Below are positions 6,691 to 13,695 of a stretch of 13,695 bases of DNA, in pieces; position 1 is the first letter of the stretch, and each line of letters starts with the position of its first letter. The position numbers were made by a program, and so were the translations under genes. Location: contig CABQLM010000054.1 of assembly GCA_902465105.1 (NCBI GenBank), positions 1 to 13,695 on the forward strand, given 5' to 3'. The notes under the pieces are model-generated. The model made no database searches and had not been told where the DNA came from. It saw nothing but the letters and a program-made list of their open reading frames with translations. The stretch is from an uncultured Collinsella sp. (GTDB lineage: Bacteria > Actinomycetota > Coriobacteriia > Coriobacteriales > Coriobacteriaceae).

Positions 6691-9057
6691 ATCGGCGTCG
6701 ACGTCAAACATCGAGATTTCTCCCCGGTCGAATTTACGACGAGCGACCTCTGCAATCATGGCGGCATTGTCGGTACACGCCGAGAGAGGCGGTACCGTCA
6801 CGCGAATACCCTGACGGCCGAGCTTTCTAATCATCATCTCGCGCAGATGGGGATTGGCCGAAACACCTCCACCGATACAGTACTCCTTGCAACCAGTGGC
6901 GTGCAGGGCATTTTTAGCCTTCTTGTACTGCACGTCAAAGACCGCTGCCTCAAACGAGGCTGCCAGGTCGGGCAGATGAATCGTGCGCCCGGCCTTGGTC
7001 TCCTGCTCGATGTAGAGTGTCACTGCCGTCTTGAGGCCCGAAAGCGAGAAGCGGTAGTCCCCCCTACTGTTAAGCGCGCGGGGAAAATCGATTGCCTTGG
7101 GATTACCCGTCTCGGCAAGCTTGGAGATGATGGGGCCACCGGGGTAGCCCAGGCCCAGCGCCTTGGCAACCTTGTCGAAGGCCTCGCCCACGGCGTCATC
7201 GAGTGTCTCGCCAAGTACCTCGTAGTCGCCCCATGCCTTTACGTGCACGAGCATGGTGTGCCCGCCCGAGACAAGCGTAAAGATAAACGGCGGCTTGAGG
7301 TCGGGCTGCGCCAACAGGTTGGCAAACAGGTGCCCTTCCAGATGGTTGACGCACACGAGCGGCTTGCCGGCAGCATAGGCGAAGCCCTTGGCGAAGGCGA
7401 CACCCACCACCAGAGCGCCCACCAGGCCCGGACCCTGCGTCACGCCCACGGCGGCAAGCTCTTTCGGCGTGATCGCTCCACCCGTCAAGCCAAGCGACGC
7501 CGCGGCATCTTCAAGCGCCGCATCCACGACGCCCACAATCACCTCGACGTGCTTGCGCGAGGCGATCTCGGGTACCACGCCGCCAAAGCGGGCATGAAAA
7601 TCAATCTGTGTCGACACCTGGTTGGCCAGTATATTGCCGTCCGCATCGATAATCGCCACGGCCGTCTCGTCACAGGAGCTCTCGATGGCAAGCACCAGGC
7701 GACGGCGCTCGATTTCGGCACGTTCCTCGGCAGTGCGCTCAGGTACGGGCAGTGGCCATACGCGCTGCTCGGCCGCCGTCGGCTCGGGCGAGGCGTTGTC
7801 GACCGGAAGCACTAGGGGCAGCGGTGCCGTCATGACGATGGCGTCTTTGCCGGCGCCGTAGTAGCCGCGGCGGCGACCTGCCTCGGTAAAGCCCAGAGCG
7901 ACATAGAGCGCAATCGCTCCCTCGTTACCGTCCTCAACCTCGAGTGAGGCCGTGGTGCAGCCGAGCATCTGGGCGTCGTAGCTCACGTGCGACAGCAGCT
8001 TGCGGGCGATACCCTCGCGGCGATGAGCCGAATCGACGGCGACGTCCAGAATCTGCACATCACCGTCTACAACCATGCCGCCGGCGAGGCCCAACAACCT
8101 GCCATCGTCGTGTGCCACCCACCAACTACGCGGAGCCGCAACGCCCTCGCCCAGCTCGGACAGGAACATGCCCGGCGTCCATGCCTCGTGTCCGGCGCCT
8201 TCAAAGCAGGCGGTCTCCAGCGCGCTCGCGCCCTCGGCATCCGCCGCGCCCATGGGGCGGAATTGCAGATGACGTCCGGCGAGCTCGTCGGCAACACCTG
8301 TCACCTCGCTCTGCGCGCTCTCGGCAAGGCCCAGGCGCTTGCGCTCGTTTTCCTCGGCGTCCGAAAGGCGCGTATAGATCGGCAAGACGCGAGCCGGATC
8401 GCCATCGCCTGCGGCGTGCGCCATCAGCAGGCCCTCGCCCGAGGGCCACCACAGGTCTCGCTCCACGCAGCGCGCCGTCTCGTCCTCACCCAGCAGCTTG
8501 CCATAACGCACGAGACCGTCACCAGTCAGCTGAACCTGATCCCAGTCCGCGGCCTGGCGCCACTCATCAAGCGCCACGGCGGCCTTGACAACACGCTCGC
8601 GCTCAAACAGATGCTCGGGGCCTTCGTCCCCCAACACATACAGCGCCGGGTACACCTCGCCGCGCATGGCGTCGGCAAGGACACCAAGCTTGCCGCGCAC
8701 GCCGGCCTTCCATGCCGTCCAGGCGCAAGCATCAAGCGTCGACACGCCCAGCAACGGCACGTTGGCACCGCGCGCCAGACCCTTTGCGGTGGAGATGCCG
8801 ATACGCACGCCCGTAAACGAGCCGGGACCGCGACCGACCACATAACAGCCGACATCGCTGCGGTCCAGGCCGGCCTGCGCCAACACGCCATCGACGGTAT
8901 TCACGAGCTCCACGTTGGCATGGCGGCGACACAGATGGTCGCCACTCACCAGCTTCGCCTCGCCTGCCTGCACATCAATCCAGCTTACCGCGCAGGCAAG
9001 CATGTCAGTCGAAGTATCGAGCGCCACCACCGGCGCGTTGTCCCTATGCAAGCTCAT
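6673..9057 (-). CDS. tsaD: TsaB-RimI-TsaD triple fusion: tRNA t6A37 synthesis and protein N-acetyltransferase
   Basis: Three proteins that are usually separate lie in one 794-residue frame. Residues 8 to about 240 are TsaB (signature RGPGSFTGVRIG at 76-87), the partner that dimerises with TsaD. Residues about 264-415 are a GNAT acetyltransferase of the RimI type, acetyl-CoA loop RREGIARKLL at 346-355; RimI acetylates the N-terminal Ala of ribosomal protein S18. After a Pro/Glu/Arg-rich linker, residues 453-794 are full-length TsaD, which transfers threonylcarbamoyl to A37 of ANN-decoding tRNAs: IESSCDET from 458, metal-binding His572/His576 in NHLEGH, SGGHT, and Asp763 in TDNAAM. No catalytic motif looks damaged. 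The ATG at 9057 is chosen over an in-frame TTG at 9075 because neither has a strong ribosome site and TsaB proteins begin near here. It overlaps tsaE by 14 nt, implying translational coupling. TsaC/Sua5, which makes the threonylcarbamoyl-AMP, is not in the window. Confidence 0.94.
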   Translation of the reverse strand: MSLHRDNAPVVALDTSTDMLACAVSWIDVQAGEAKLVSGDHLCRRHANVELVNTVDGVLAQAGLDRSDVGCYVVGRGPGSFTGVRIGISTAKGLARGANVPLLGVSTLDACAWTAWKAGVRGKLGVLADAMRGEVYPALYVLGDEGPEHLFERERVVKAAVALDEWRQAADWDQVQLTGDGLVRYGKLLGEDETARCVERDLWWPSGEGLLMAHAAGDGDPARVLPIYTRLSDAEENERKRLGLAESAQSEVTGVADELAGRHLQFRPMGAADAEGASALETACFEGAGHEAWTPGMFLSELGEGVAAPRSWWVAHDDGRLLGLAGGMVVDGDVQILDVAVDSAHRREGIARKLLSHVSYDAQMLGCTTASLEVEDGNEGAIALYVALGFTEAGRRRGYYGAGKDAIVMTAPLPLVLPVDNASPEPTAAEQRVWPLPVPERTAEERAEIERRRLVLAIESSCDETAVAIIDADGNILANQVSTQIDFHARFGGVVPEIASRKHVEVIVGVVDAALEDAAASLGLTGGAITPKELAAVGVTQGPGLVGALVVGVAFAKGFAYAAGKPLVCVNHLEGHLFANLLAQPDLKPPFIFTLVSGGHTMLVHVKAWGDYEVLGETLDDAVGEAFDKVAKALGLGYPGGPIISKLAETGNPKAIDFPRALNSRGDYRFSLSGLKTAVTLYIEQETKAGRTIHLPDLAASFEAAVFDVQYKKAKNALHATGCKEYCIGGGVSANPHLREMMIRKLGRQGIRVTVPPLSACTDNAAMIAEVARRKFDRGEISMFDVDADPNMTL

Positions 9058-9550
9058 CTTGTACAGCCCTATCAATCAAATCGGAAAGCTCCGTCGCGCG
9101 CTCGCCGTGAGCCTCAAGCGTGATCGTTCGCACGTCGCTGTTGTCCTCGTCACGCTTAAGCGTCACCGAAAGATACTCGTCGGTCAGCTCATCCTGGAAC
9201 TGCTCACCCCACTCCAGCAGGCAAGCTCCCTCATAGCCCAGCACGTCAAAAATGCCCGTATCCTCGAGCTCGTAGGCATGCTCCAGGCGGTACAGATCAA
9301 AATGGAACAGCGGAATACGCCCTTGGTCATGAACGGCCAGAAGTGCAAACGTAGGGCTCGCGACCATATGCTCATCGCCCAGAGCACGCGAGACACCCTT
9401 GGTAAAGTGGGTCTTTCCCACACCCAAGCCGCCGGTCAGAATCAGCACATCACCATCTTCTAGACACGGTGCGACCAGCTCGCCAAAATGCTCCGTATCG
9501 GCAGCACTAGCGGTTCTGTAGATACCTACCCCCAGGCGTTCCAGGGACAT
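9044..9550 (-). CDS. tsaE: TsaE, P-loop ATPase for tRNA t6A37 synthesis
   Basis: This 168-residue protein is the ATPase that binds the TsaB-TsaD heterodimer and is needed for repeated cycles of tRNA threonylcarbamoylation. It has a Walker A motif GGLGVGKT at 40-47 (family form GDLGAGKT), SPTF at 65-68, the conserved HFDLYRLE at 83-90, and LLEWGE at 111-116. Length is normal for the family (about 150-170). A strong ribosome site, AAGGAG at 9561-9556, lies 5 nt before the ATG, inside the 12-nt gap after the glycosylase stop. Its 3' end overlaps the tsaB-rimI-tsaD gene, so the whole bacterial t6A complex apart from TsaC is encoded by two coupled genes. Confidence 0.95.
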   Translation of the reverse strand: MSLERLGVGIYRTASAADTEHFGELVAPCLEDGDVLILTGGLGVGKTHFTKGVSRALGDEHMVASPTFALLAVHDQGRIPLFHFDLYRLEHAYELEDTGIFDVLGYEGACLLEWGEQFQDELTDEYLSVTLKRDEDNSDVRTITLEAHGERATELSDLIDRAVQDELA

Positions 9551-9562
9551 ATACGCTCCTTA

Positions 9563-10183
9563 TTATTCCGAGGCGATCTCTGGTGCGGGATGTCGCTCCA
9601 GATAGTCGCCCAGCATCTTAAAGTCTTCCTCCAGCAGCTCCTGCCACGCCGGGTTACGCAAGGCAGCCGCCGGGTGGAACGTGGGCATCACCACGAAATG
9701 CCCCATCTGATGGAACCTGCCGCGCAGCTTGGTGATGCCTATCTCGGTCTTAAGCACAAAGTGCGTCGCGGGATTGCCGAGCGTCACGATGATATCGGGC
9801 CAGATACTGCGAATCTGCTCACGCAAAAACGGCGAGCATGCCAATACCTCCTCGGGGCGCGGATTGCGGTTTCCCGGCGGGCGACACTTGAGCACGTTGG
9901 CGATATACACATCTTCACGTTTAAGGCCCGCCAGCGACAGAATGCCGTTGAGGTCCTCACCCGCCGCCCCCACAAAGGGTTCGCCCTGCAAATCCTCATT
10001 GCGACCCGGCGCCTCGCCAATAAACATCACGCGAGCGCGGGGGTTTCCCACGCCAAACACGATATTGTGACGCGACTGATAGAGCTGACAGAGGTGACAA
10101 TCGCCCAGAACGGCCTCAATTTCCTCGAGTGCGACCTCGCGTGGCGCTTGATGGGAATGGCCGGGGATGTGCATGACGCCCAT
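9563..10183 (-). CDS. Family 4 uracil-DNA glycosylase with iron-sulphur cluster
   Basis: This 206-residue enzyme excises uracil from DNA, starting base-excision repair of deaminated cytosine. Family 4 features are clear: the GEAPG active-site motif at 56-60, the GEPFVGAAGEDL block, KCRPPGNRNP at 99-108, and HPAAALRNP at 170-178. Cys29, Cys32, Cys100 and Cys116 are placed as the four ligands of the family's [4Fe-4S] cluster. AGGAG (10193-10189) lies 5 nt before the ATG and overlaps the alr stop codon; a second in-frame ATG at 10174 is less well placed. The gap to alr is 8 nt. Its position between cell-wall and tRNA genes suggests shared expression rather than shared function. Confidence 0.93.
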   Translation of the reverse strand: MGVMHIPGHSHQAPREVALEEIEAVLGDCHLCQLYQSRHNIVFGVGNPRARVMFIGEAPGRNEDLQGEPFVGAAGEDLNGILSLAGLKREDVYIANVLKCRPPGNRNPRPEEVLACSPFLREQIRSIWPDIIVTLGNPATHFVLKTEIGITKLRGRFHQMGHFVVMPTFHPAAALRNPAWQELLEEDFKMLGDYLERHPAPEIASE

Positions 10184-10191
10184 GGCGACTC

Positions 10192-11337
10192 CTACACGTA
10201 GACCTTGTCGAGGCGCATGCCAAAGCCGCAGGCGACCTCGTAGTTAATCGTGCCACGCAGTCGCGCCATCTCGTCCATGGTGATCTCGACATCGCCGTCG
10301 CGGCCGACAATAATCATCTCGTCACCATACTCGGCCTCGGGAGTCTCATGCGCCGGGTTGGACTGAATGGCGACCATGAACTGATCCATGCAGATATTGC
10401 CCACCTGACGCACGCGCTCACCGCGGTACAGAACGTCCATACGATTAGAAAGCGTGCGCGAAAGGCCGTCAGCATATCCAATCGGAAGGGTGCAGATCTG
10501 AACACGCGTGCGCGGTACGCGATAGGTAAAGCCATAGCCTACGCCCTCGCCCATCGCAGGATGCGCCACGCGCGTCACGCGCGCGTGGACACTCATCACG
10601 GGATCGAGCTGCATCACGCGACCACTCAGCTCACACGGCTGCATGCCGTACAAGCCCACACCGGCACGGATCATGTCAAAATGCATCGAGGGATCGAGCA
10701 TCGAGGACGGCGTATTGGCGCAGTGCACGATACCGCACTCAAAACCTGCGTCCTTAATGGCTTGAACAGCCTCGGTAAAGCGCTGGCACTGCAGCTTGTA
10801 GTCCCAGCCCGAAGGCTCATCGGCCGTGGCGAAATGTGTAAATACACCGTCGCACTGAATACCACGATGGAAATTAATGCCGCGGACAAAGTCGAGTACT
10901 TGCGTGTAGTGAACACCGATGCGGTTCATACCCGTCTCGATGGCAAGATGATACTTGCCAACCTTGCCCGCCGCGACAGCGCACTCGCCATACGCAAGGG
11001 CAAAATCGGACATATAGACCGAGGGCATGATATCAAACTCGAGCAACGTGGGAATAGCCTCGATAGGCGGCTCGCTCAGAATCAAAATGGGCTTGGTAAT
11101 CCCGCCCTGACGGAGTTCAACGCCCTCGTTGACCGTCGCCACGGCAAACATGTCGGCGCCGGCCGAATACATGATCTTGGCGCACTCGACGGCTCCATGA
11201 CCATAGGCATCGGCTTTAACCACGCAGCACAGGCGCTGACGCGGATCTAGCAAGTTCTTATAGGCCCTCGTATTGCGGCGGAGTGCCCCGCGGTCGATCT
11301 CGACCCAGGACCAACGCGTCAAATCGGCTTTATTCAT
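10192..11337 (-). CDS. alr: Alanine racemase (PLP-dependent)
   Basis: The enzyme interconverts L- and D-alanine in the cytoplasm and supplies D-Ala for the peptidoglycan stem peptide. The 381-residue length is typical. The PLP lysine is Lys41 in VVKADAYGHG; the second catalytic base is Tyr268 in GEGVGYGFTYR. Other conserved blocks are ETGMNRIG (134-141), HCANTPSS (205-212), RAGVGLYG (224-231), GNICMDQ (313-319) and the C-terminal INYEVACGFGMR. The ATG lies 2 nt after the nnr stop with only a weak, distant ribosome site, so translation is probably coupled to nnr. The product feeds the same wall pathway as the convergent rodA-pbpA fusion, although the two are transcribed separately. Confidence 0.96.
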   Translation of the reverse strand: MNKADLTRWSWVEIDRGALRRNTRAYKNLLDPRQRLCCVVKADAYGHGAVECAKIMYSAGADMFAVATVNEGVELRQGGITKPILILSEPPIEAIPTLLEFDIMPSVYMSDFALAYGECAVAAGKVGKYHLAIETGMNRIGVHYTQVLDFVRGINFHRGIQCDGVFTHFATADEPSGWDYKLQCQRFTEAVQAIKDAGFECGIVHCANTPSSMLDPSMHFDMIRAGVGLYGMQPCELSGRVMQLDPVMSVHARVTRVAHPAMGEGVGYGFTYRVPRTRVQICTLPIGYADGLSRTLSNRMDVLYRGERVRQVGNICMDQFMVAIQSNPAHETPEAEYGDEMIIVGRDGDVEITMDEMARLRGTINYEVACGFGMRLDKVYV

Positions 11338-11339
11338 AC

Positions 11340-12956
11340 TTAGTCATCCGACCCTTCGTCTGTAATTCCCAGATATTCGAGTGCATCCTTTGACGCCAGC
11401 TCCATAGCAGGACCGATGAGATCAATCAAATCAGTCGCGATAACGCTTTTGTCGCCAAACTCCGCCGCCGCAGCAAAACCGGCGTAGCTATGAAGCGCAA
11501 CGGCATATGAATACAACAACTCCCAGCGATCCATGTCGTCACGCATGGTAGCCAACGTTCCGGCTAGGATGCCCGCGAGGACATCACCCGAACCAGCAGT
11601 TGCCAGCGACGCAGGACCCGAAAGCGGCAGCAGCACGCGCTCAACACCGCAAATAGCCGTTGTCGGCCCCTTGGCAATTACCACGAGATTGTCCGAACCA
11701 GCGGCCCATACGACCTTTTGGGCCGCGGCAATCGCGGTTCCAAGATCGTTGACCTCCTCGCCGGCCACCAAACGCGATAGCTCGCGATAATGAGGCGTCA
11801 TGACCAGCGGCTGCTCACGGCGATACATTTCGGGGTTGCTATCGATACCGTCAATTGCAATTTTGGCAAGACAATTAAGCGCGTCGGCGTCCAGGATCAA
11901 AGGCACCTCGAGCTCAAGCAAGCCCGAAACCACCTGCATAGCGCCGGCGGATGTCGTCATGCCCGGTCCGCACAAAACGCAGCTGTACTTCTTAGCAATC
12001 TCGCATACCGTCATGCGCGCTGCGGCGCCAAATGAACCGCGGGAATCCGACGGTATGGCAAAGACGGGAATAGAGGGCAACGCCATACGAATGAGGTTGG
12101 CACAGGCATCAGGTGTCGCAACCGCCACATAGCCGGCACCAGCACGAGCCGCAGACTTCGCGGCCATAATAGCTGCACCGGGATACTGTGCCGAACCAGC
12201 CACGATGAGCACCGAGCCGCGAGAATACTTATCGATATTGCTCGGCAGCGGTGCAAAATAGTCAACGAGGTCGCCCGGCTCTACAATCTCGGCAGCATGG
12301 TCAACGTCATTGATCACCTCATCTAGGCGCTCATACAGTCCCCCGCAGACTATATCACCTGCAAATTCAGGACCATCGGCACTATAGAGCCCAATCTTAG
12401 GGGCAATCATCGTTACCGTACGCTCGGCGCGAATGCAATCGTCATCAACGACACCGGTTTCTGCATTTAATCCCGAGGGAACATCAATGGCTACGACACA
12501 ATTGGCGCAGTCGTTAACCGTAGGAATCCAAATCGAAAAGGGGGCGCGCAAGCCACCATGAAAACCAGTGCCAAAAATAGCATCGACTACGACATCGGCC
12601 TTGCCAATCAACACTTCCAGTTCGTCACGCGACGGACCGACGCAAACATGCACATCGCGACCAGCGGTGCGACGTGCAACATGGCGTGCCAGGGCTGCAG
12701 GAATCTCATCGGGGTCGACGGGAGATACGATATCCACATCAACGCCCTTATGAGCCAGAATATCGGCAGCAACCCAACCATCACCGCCGTTATTGCCAAA
12801 ACCGACTAACACAAGAACGCGATTGGGATTGAGCTTTAAAATCTCGTTAGCGACAAATTCGCCCGCCAACTCCATGAGCTCGGCCTTCGAGGTACCCTCA
12901 CGCTCGATGATGTCCTCAAGACGGACGACTTCCTCGGTACTTAAAACCGGTTTCAT
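11340..12956 (-). CDS. nnr: Bifunctional NAD(P)HX epimerase / ADP-dependent NAD(P)HX dehydratase
   Basis: This 538-residue metabolite-repair enzyme restores hydrated NADH and NADPH. The N-terminal YjeF_N domain (1 to about 225) is the epimerase: GFGNNGGDG at 52-60, AIFGTGFHG at 126-134, and AIDVPSGLN at 156-164 with the conserved Asp158. The C-terminal ribokinase-like domain (about 240-520) is the dehydratase: KYSRGSVLIVAGS from 243, DADALN at 356-361, MTPHYREL at 386-393, and the nucleotide-binding, catalytic GSGD at 455-458. Length is usual for the fused bacterial form. The ATG directly follows the acpS stop (TAGATG) and has AGGAG 5 nt upstream (12966-12962). The pairing of acpS with nnr and alr is familiar from other Gram-positive bacteria. 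Sampled base composition is close to 50% GC, lower than in tsaD. Confidence 0.95.
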   Translation of the reverse strand: MKPVLSTEEVVRLEDIIEREGTSKAELMELAGEFVANEILKLNPNRVLVLVGFGNNGGDGWVAADILAHKGVDVDIVSPVDPDEIPAALARHVARRTAGRDVHVCVGPSRDELEVLIGKADVVVDAIFGTGFHGGLRAPFSIWIPTVNDCANCVVAIDVPSGLNAETGVVDDDCIRAERTVTMIAPKIGLYSADGPEFAGDIVCGGLYERLDEVINDVDHAAEIVEPGDLVDYFAPLPSNIDKYSRGSVLIVAGSAQYPGAAIMAAKSAARAGAGYVAVATPDACANLIRMALPSIPVFAIPSDSRGSFGAAARMTVCEIAKKYSCVLCGPGMTTSAGAMQVVSGLLELEVPLILDADALNCLAKIAIDGIDSNPEMYRREQPLVMTPHYRELSRLVAGEEVNDLGTAIAAAQKVVWAAGSDNLVVIAKGPTTAICGVERVLLPLSGPASLATAGSGDVLAGILAGTLATMRDDMDRWELLYSYAVALHSYAGFAAAAEFGDKSVIATDLIDLIGPAMELASKDALEYLGITDEGSDD

Positions 12957-13496
12957 CTATGCTCCTAGCGTATCTTGCGGATCATCAACCAGATGCTCCG
13001 ACAAAGCAGATTGTTGCAGCTGTTCGAGCTCATCCAAAACAGAACGAGCCTCTTTAAATGTCTGAGCAACGCGCTCCTTCGTGCTCACCTTTTCTTCCTT
13101 AGGTTTAGGTCGAGCATCCTCGGTAATCGCAATAGCGTTAGCGACAGCCAAATCACCCGTCAACGTAATGGAAAGAGCGACCTCGATGACACCCAAATCT
13201 TGAGCAATTTCGAGAGCACGCCCCGAAAGTAGAGCTTTTGGTTTGCCGAGCTTATCGCGCGTTACCGAAACGTCTTTGCGGCCAACGCCCTGGCTAAAGC
13301 CCGTTCCAAGCGCCTTAAGCACCGCCTCACGAGAAGCAAAACGGCTGGCATAATGAGCGGCAGGACGGGAAGTAGAATCGCAATAAGCGCATTCCTCTTC
13401 GGTAAACACGCGCCGAGCAAACGACGGCGTCTTTTCTAAGATTGATTTCATCCGAGATATCTCAACGATATCAACGCCAATACGGGCTTCGGCCAT
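12957..13496 (-). CDS. acpS: Holo-[acyl-carrier-protein] synthase with C-terminal extension
   Basis: AcpS moves 4'-phosphopantetheine from CoA to a Ser of acyl carrier protein and so activates fatty acid synthesis. From the chosen start the protein has 179 residues. Metal and substrate residues are present: GVDIVEI with Asp9, and RFASREAVLKALGTG with Glu57 and Lys61. The family's C-terminal strand, usually with a Ser-His pair, reads LSITLTGDLAVANA at 108-121, so that His is absent. Residues about 126-179 are an extra charged, Lys/Glu-rich tail predicted to be helical; typical AcpS ends near 115-130 residues. The start is placed at 13496, not at the in-frame ATG 13508, because the perfect Shine-Dalgarno overlaps the latter. 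It is the first gene of the minus-strand operon. Confidence 0.9.
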   Translation of the reverse strand: MAEARIGVDIVEISRMKSILEKTPSFARRVFTEEECAYCDSTSRPAAHYASRFASREAVLKALGTGFSQGVGRKDVSVTRDKLGKPKALLSGRALEIAQDLGVIEVALSITLTGDLAVANAIAITEDARPKPKEEKVSTKERVAQTFKEARSVLDELEQLQQSALSEHLVDDPQDTLGA

Positions 13497-13498
13497 AT

Positions 13499-13506
13499 TC
13501 ACCTCC
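13499..13506 (-). promoter_or_regulatory. Strong ribosome binding site deciding the acpS start
   Basis: On the minus strand GGAGGTGA (13506 to 13499) places its GGAGG core 5 nt before the ATG at 13496. The alternative in-frame ATG at 13508 overlaps this site and has none of its own. Confidence 0.85.
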
Positions 13507-13525
13507 ATGCTGCACAGACTAAGTT

Positions 13526-13555
13526 ATTGTATCCCGTTCACAGAAGATGCGACAA
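13526..13555 (-). promoter_or_regulatory. Probable sigma-70-type promoter of the acpS-tsaBD operon
   Basis: On the minus strand a -10 element TACAAT (13531 to 13526; 5 of 6 consensus) and a -35 element TTGTCG (13555 to 13550; 4 of 6) are separated by 18 nt. Transcription would start near 13519, giving a leader of about 22 nt. The site lies between the terminator of the preceding transcript and the first gene, as expected. Confidence 0.6.
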
Positions 13556-13603
13556 ACGAGGGTTAAAAACACAGCGACAATGGAGCAATAGGACTCAAAA
13601 CGC

Positions 13604-13633
13604 AAAAAAGGGGGAGGCCGCGAGGCCTCCCCC
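13604..13633 (-). terminator. Strong intrinsic terminator of a minus-strand transcript entering from the right
   Basis: A perfect 10-bp stem (13610-13619 with 13624-13633, GGGGGAGGCC/GGCCTCCCCC) has a 4-nt loop GCGA. On the minus strand six T residues follow directly (13609 to 13604). It separates the acpS promoter from whatever gene lies beyond the window. Confidence 0.88.
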
Positions 13634-13635
13634 TT

Positions 13636-13695
13636 CTAGGTTCGATGACGGCTCGGTGCCGTCCACCGGTCAGCGGCGCCCTGGCCTCCCACGGG
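13636..13695 (-). CDS. Possible 3' end of an unidentified minus-strand gene
   Basis: A frame open from the window edge ends at TAG (13638-13636), two bases before the terminator stem, and would encode the tail PVGGQGAADRWTAPSRHRT. The terminator shows that some minus-strand transcript ends here. With 19 codons the family cannot be named, and the sequence could equally be the 3' part of a non-coding RNA: GACGGC and GCCGTC form a 6-bp hairpin within it. Confidence 0.25.
   Translation of the reverse strand, partial: PVGGQGAADRWTAPSRHRT

Noticed and set aside
6655..7815. Plus-strand open frame (386 codons) across the 3' part of the tsaB-rimI-tsaD gene
   Set aside because: It is antisense to the conserved TsaD domain. 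The translation is His/Arg-rich without any domain, so it is a coding shadow.
7987..9123. Plus-strand open frame (378 codons) opposite the TsaB and RimI domains
   Set aside because: Same reason: antisense shadow of a well-conserved gene, with no domain and no ribosome site.
10348..11250. Plus-strand open frame (300 codons) opposite alr
   Set aside because: It runs antisense to a complete alanine racemase with all catalytic residues and shows no recognisable family.
13497..13508. ATG at 13508 as the start of acpS
   Set aside because: The perfect Shine-Dalgarno overlaps this ATG and is correctly spaced for the ATG at 13496.
1..13695. Mobile elements, CRISPR arrays, defence systems, tRNA or rRNA genes
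   Set aside because: No transposase, integrase, direct-repeat array, attachment site or tRNA cloverleaf was seen. Nearly all of the sequence is accounted for by conserved housekeeping genes.

Overview
The window is chromosomal core-gene DNA from a high-GC Gram-positive bacterium, most likely an actinobacterium of class Coriobacteriia (Collinsella-like). The placement rests on three things. A PP2C phosphatase, a RodA-type SEDS protein, a class B penicillin-binding protein and a PASTA-domain Ser/Thr kinase follow one another in the order of the actinobacterial pstP-rodA-pbpA-pknB cluster. Several genes are fused (RodA with PbpA; TsaB with RimI and TsaD) in a way I associate from memory with Coriobacteriia. 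The DNA is GC-rich (roughly 60-67% in most stretches counted). No database search was possible, so the taxonomic call is an inference.

Layout, left half, plus strand (1-6465): a membrane-anchored PP2C phosphatase (5' end at or beyond the window edge), then a single 956-residue protein joining a RodA/FtsW glycosyltransferase to a class B PBP transpeptidase, then a transmembrane Ser/Thr kinase with four extracellular PASTA repeats. They form a cell-wall growth and signalling module. The kinase senses peptidoglycan fragments or lipid II, the phosphatase reverses its phosphorylation, and the SEDS-PBP fusion polymerises and cross-links peptidoglycan. An intrinsic terminator follows the kinase.

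Middle (6466-6672): a convergent intergenic region with a terminator for each strand and an inverted repeat over the tsaD stop codon.

Right half, minus strand (13496 down to 6673): acpS, nnr (NAD(P)HX epimerase/dehydratase), alr (alanine racemase), a family 4 uracil-DNA glycosylase, tsaE, and a tsaB-rimI-tsaD triple fusion. Junctions are very tight (a 14-nt overlap to 12-nt gaps), so this is one operon. It is probably driven by a sigma-70-type promoter just upstream of acpS (-10 at 13526-13531, -35 at 13550-13555). Alr supplies D-Ala for the wall, AcpS activates acyl carrier protein, Nnr repairs damaged NAD(P)H, the glycosylase removes uracil from DNA, and TsaE/TsaB/TsaD make the t6A37 modification of ANN-decoding tRNAs. 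At the right edge a strong terminator ends another minus-strand transcript that enters from outside the window.

I found no mobile element, CRISPR array, tRNA or rRNA gene, or defence system. The items most worth a second look are the two multi-enzyme fusions, an Asp in the kinase activation loop at a position that is a phosphorylated Thr in M. tuberculosis PknB, the Ser/Thr-rich cytoplasmic linker of the SEDS-PBP fusion, and the small ORF plus dyad between the fusion gene and the kinase gene.
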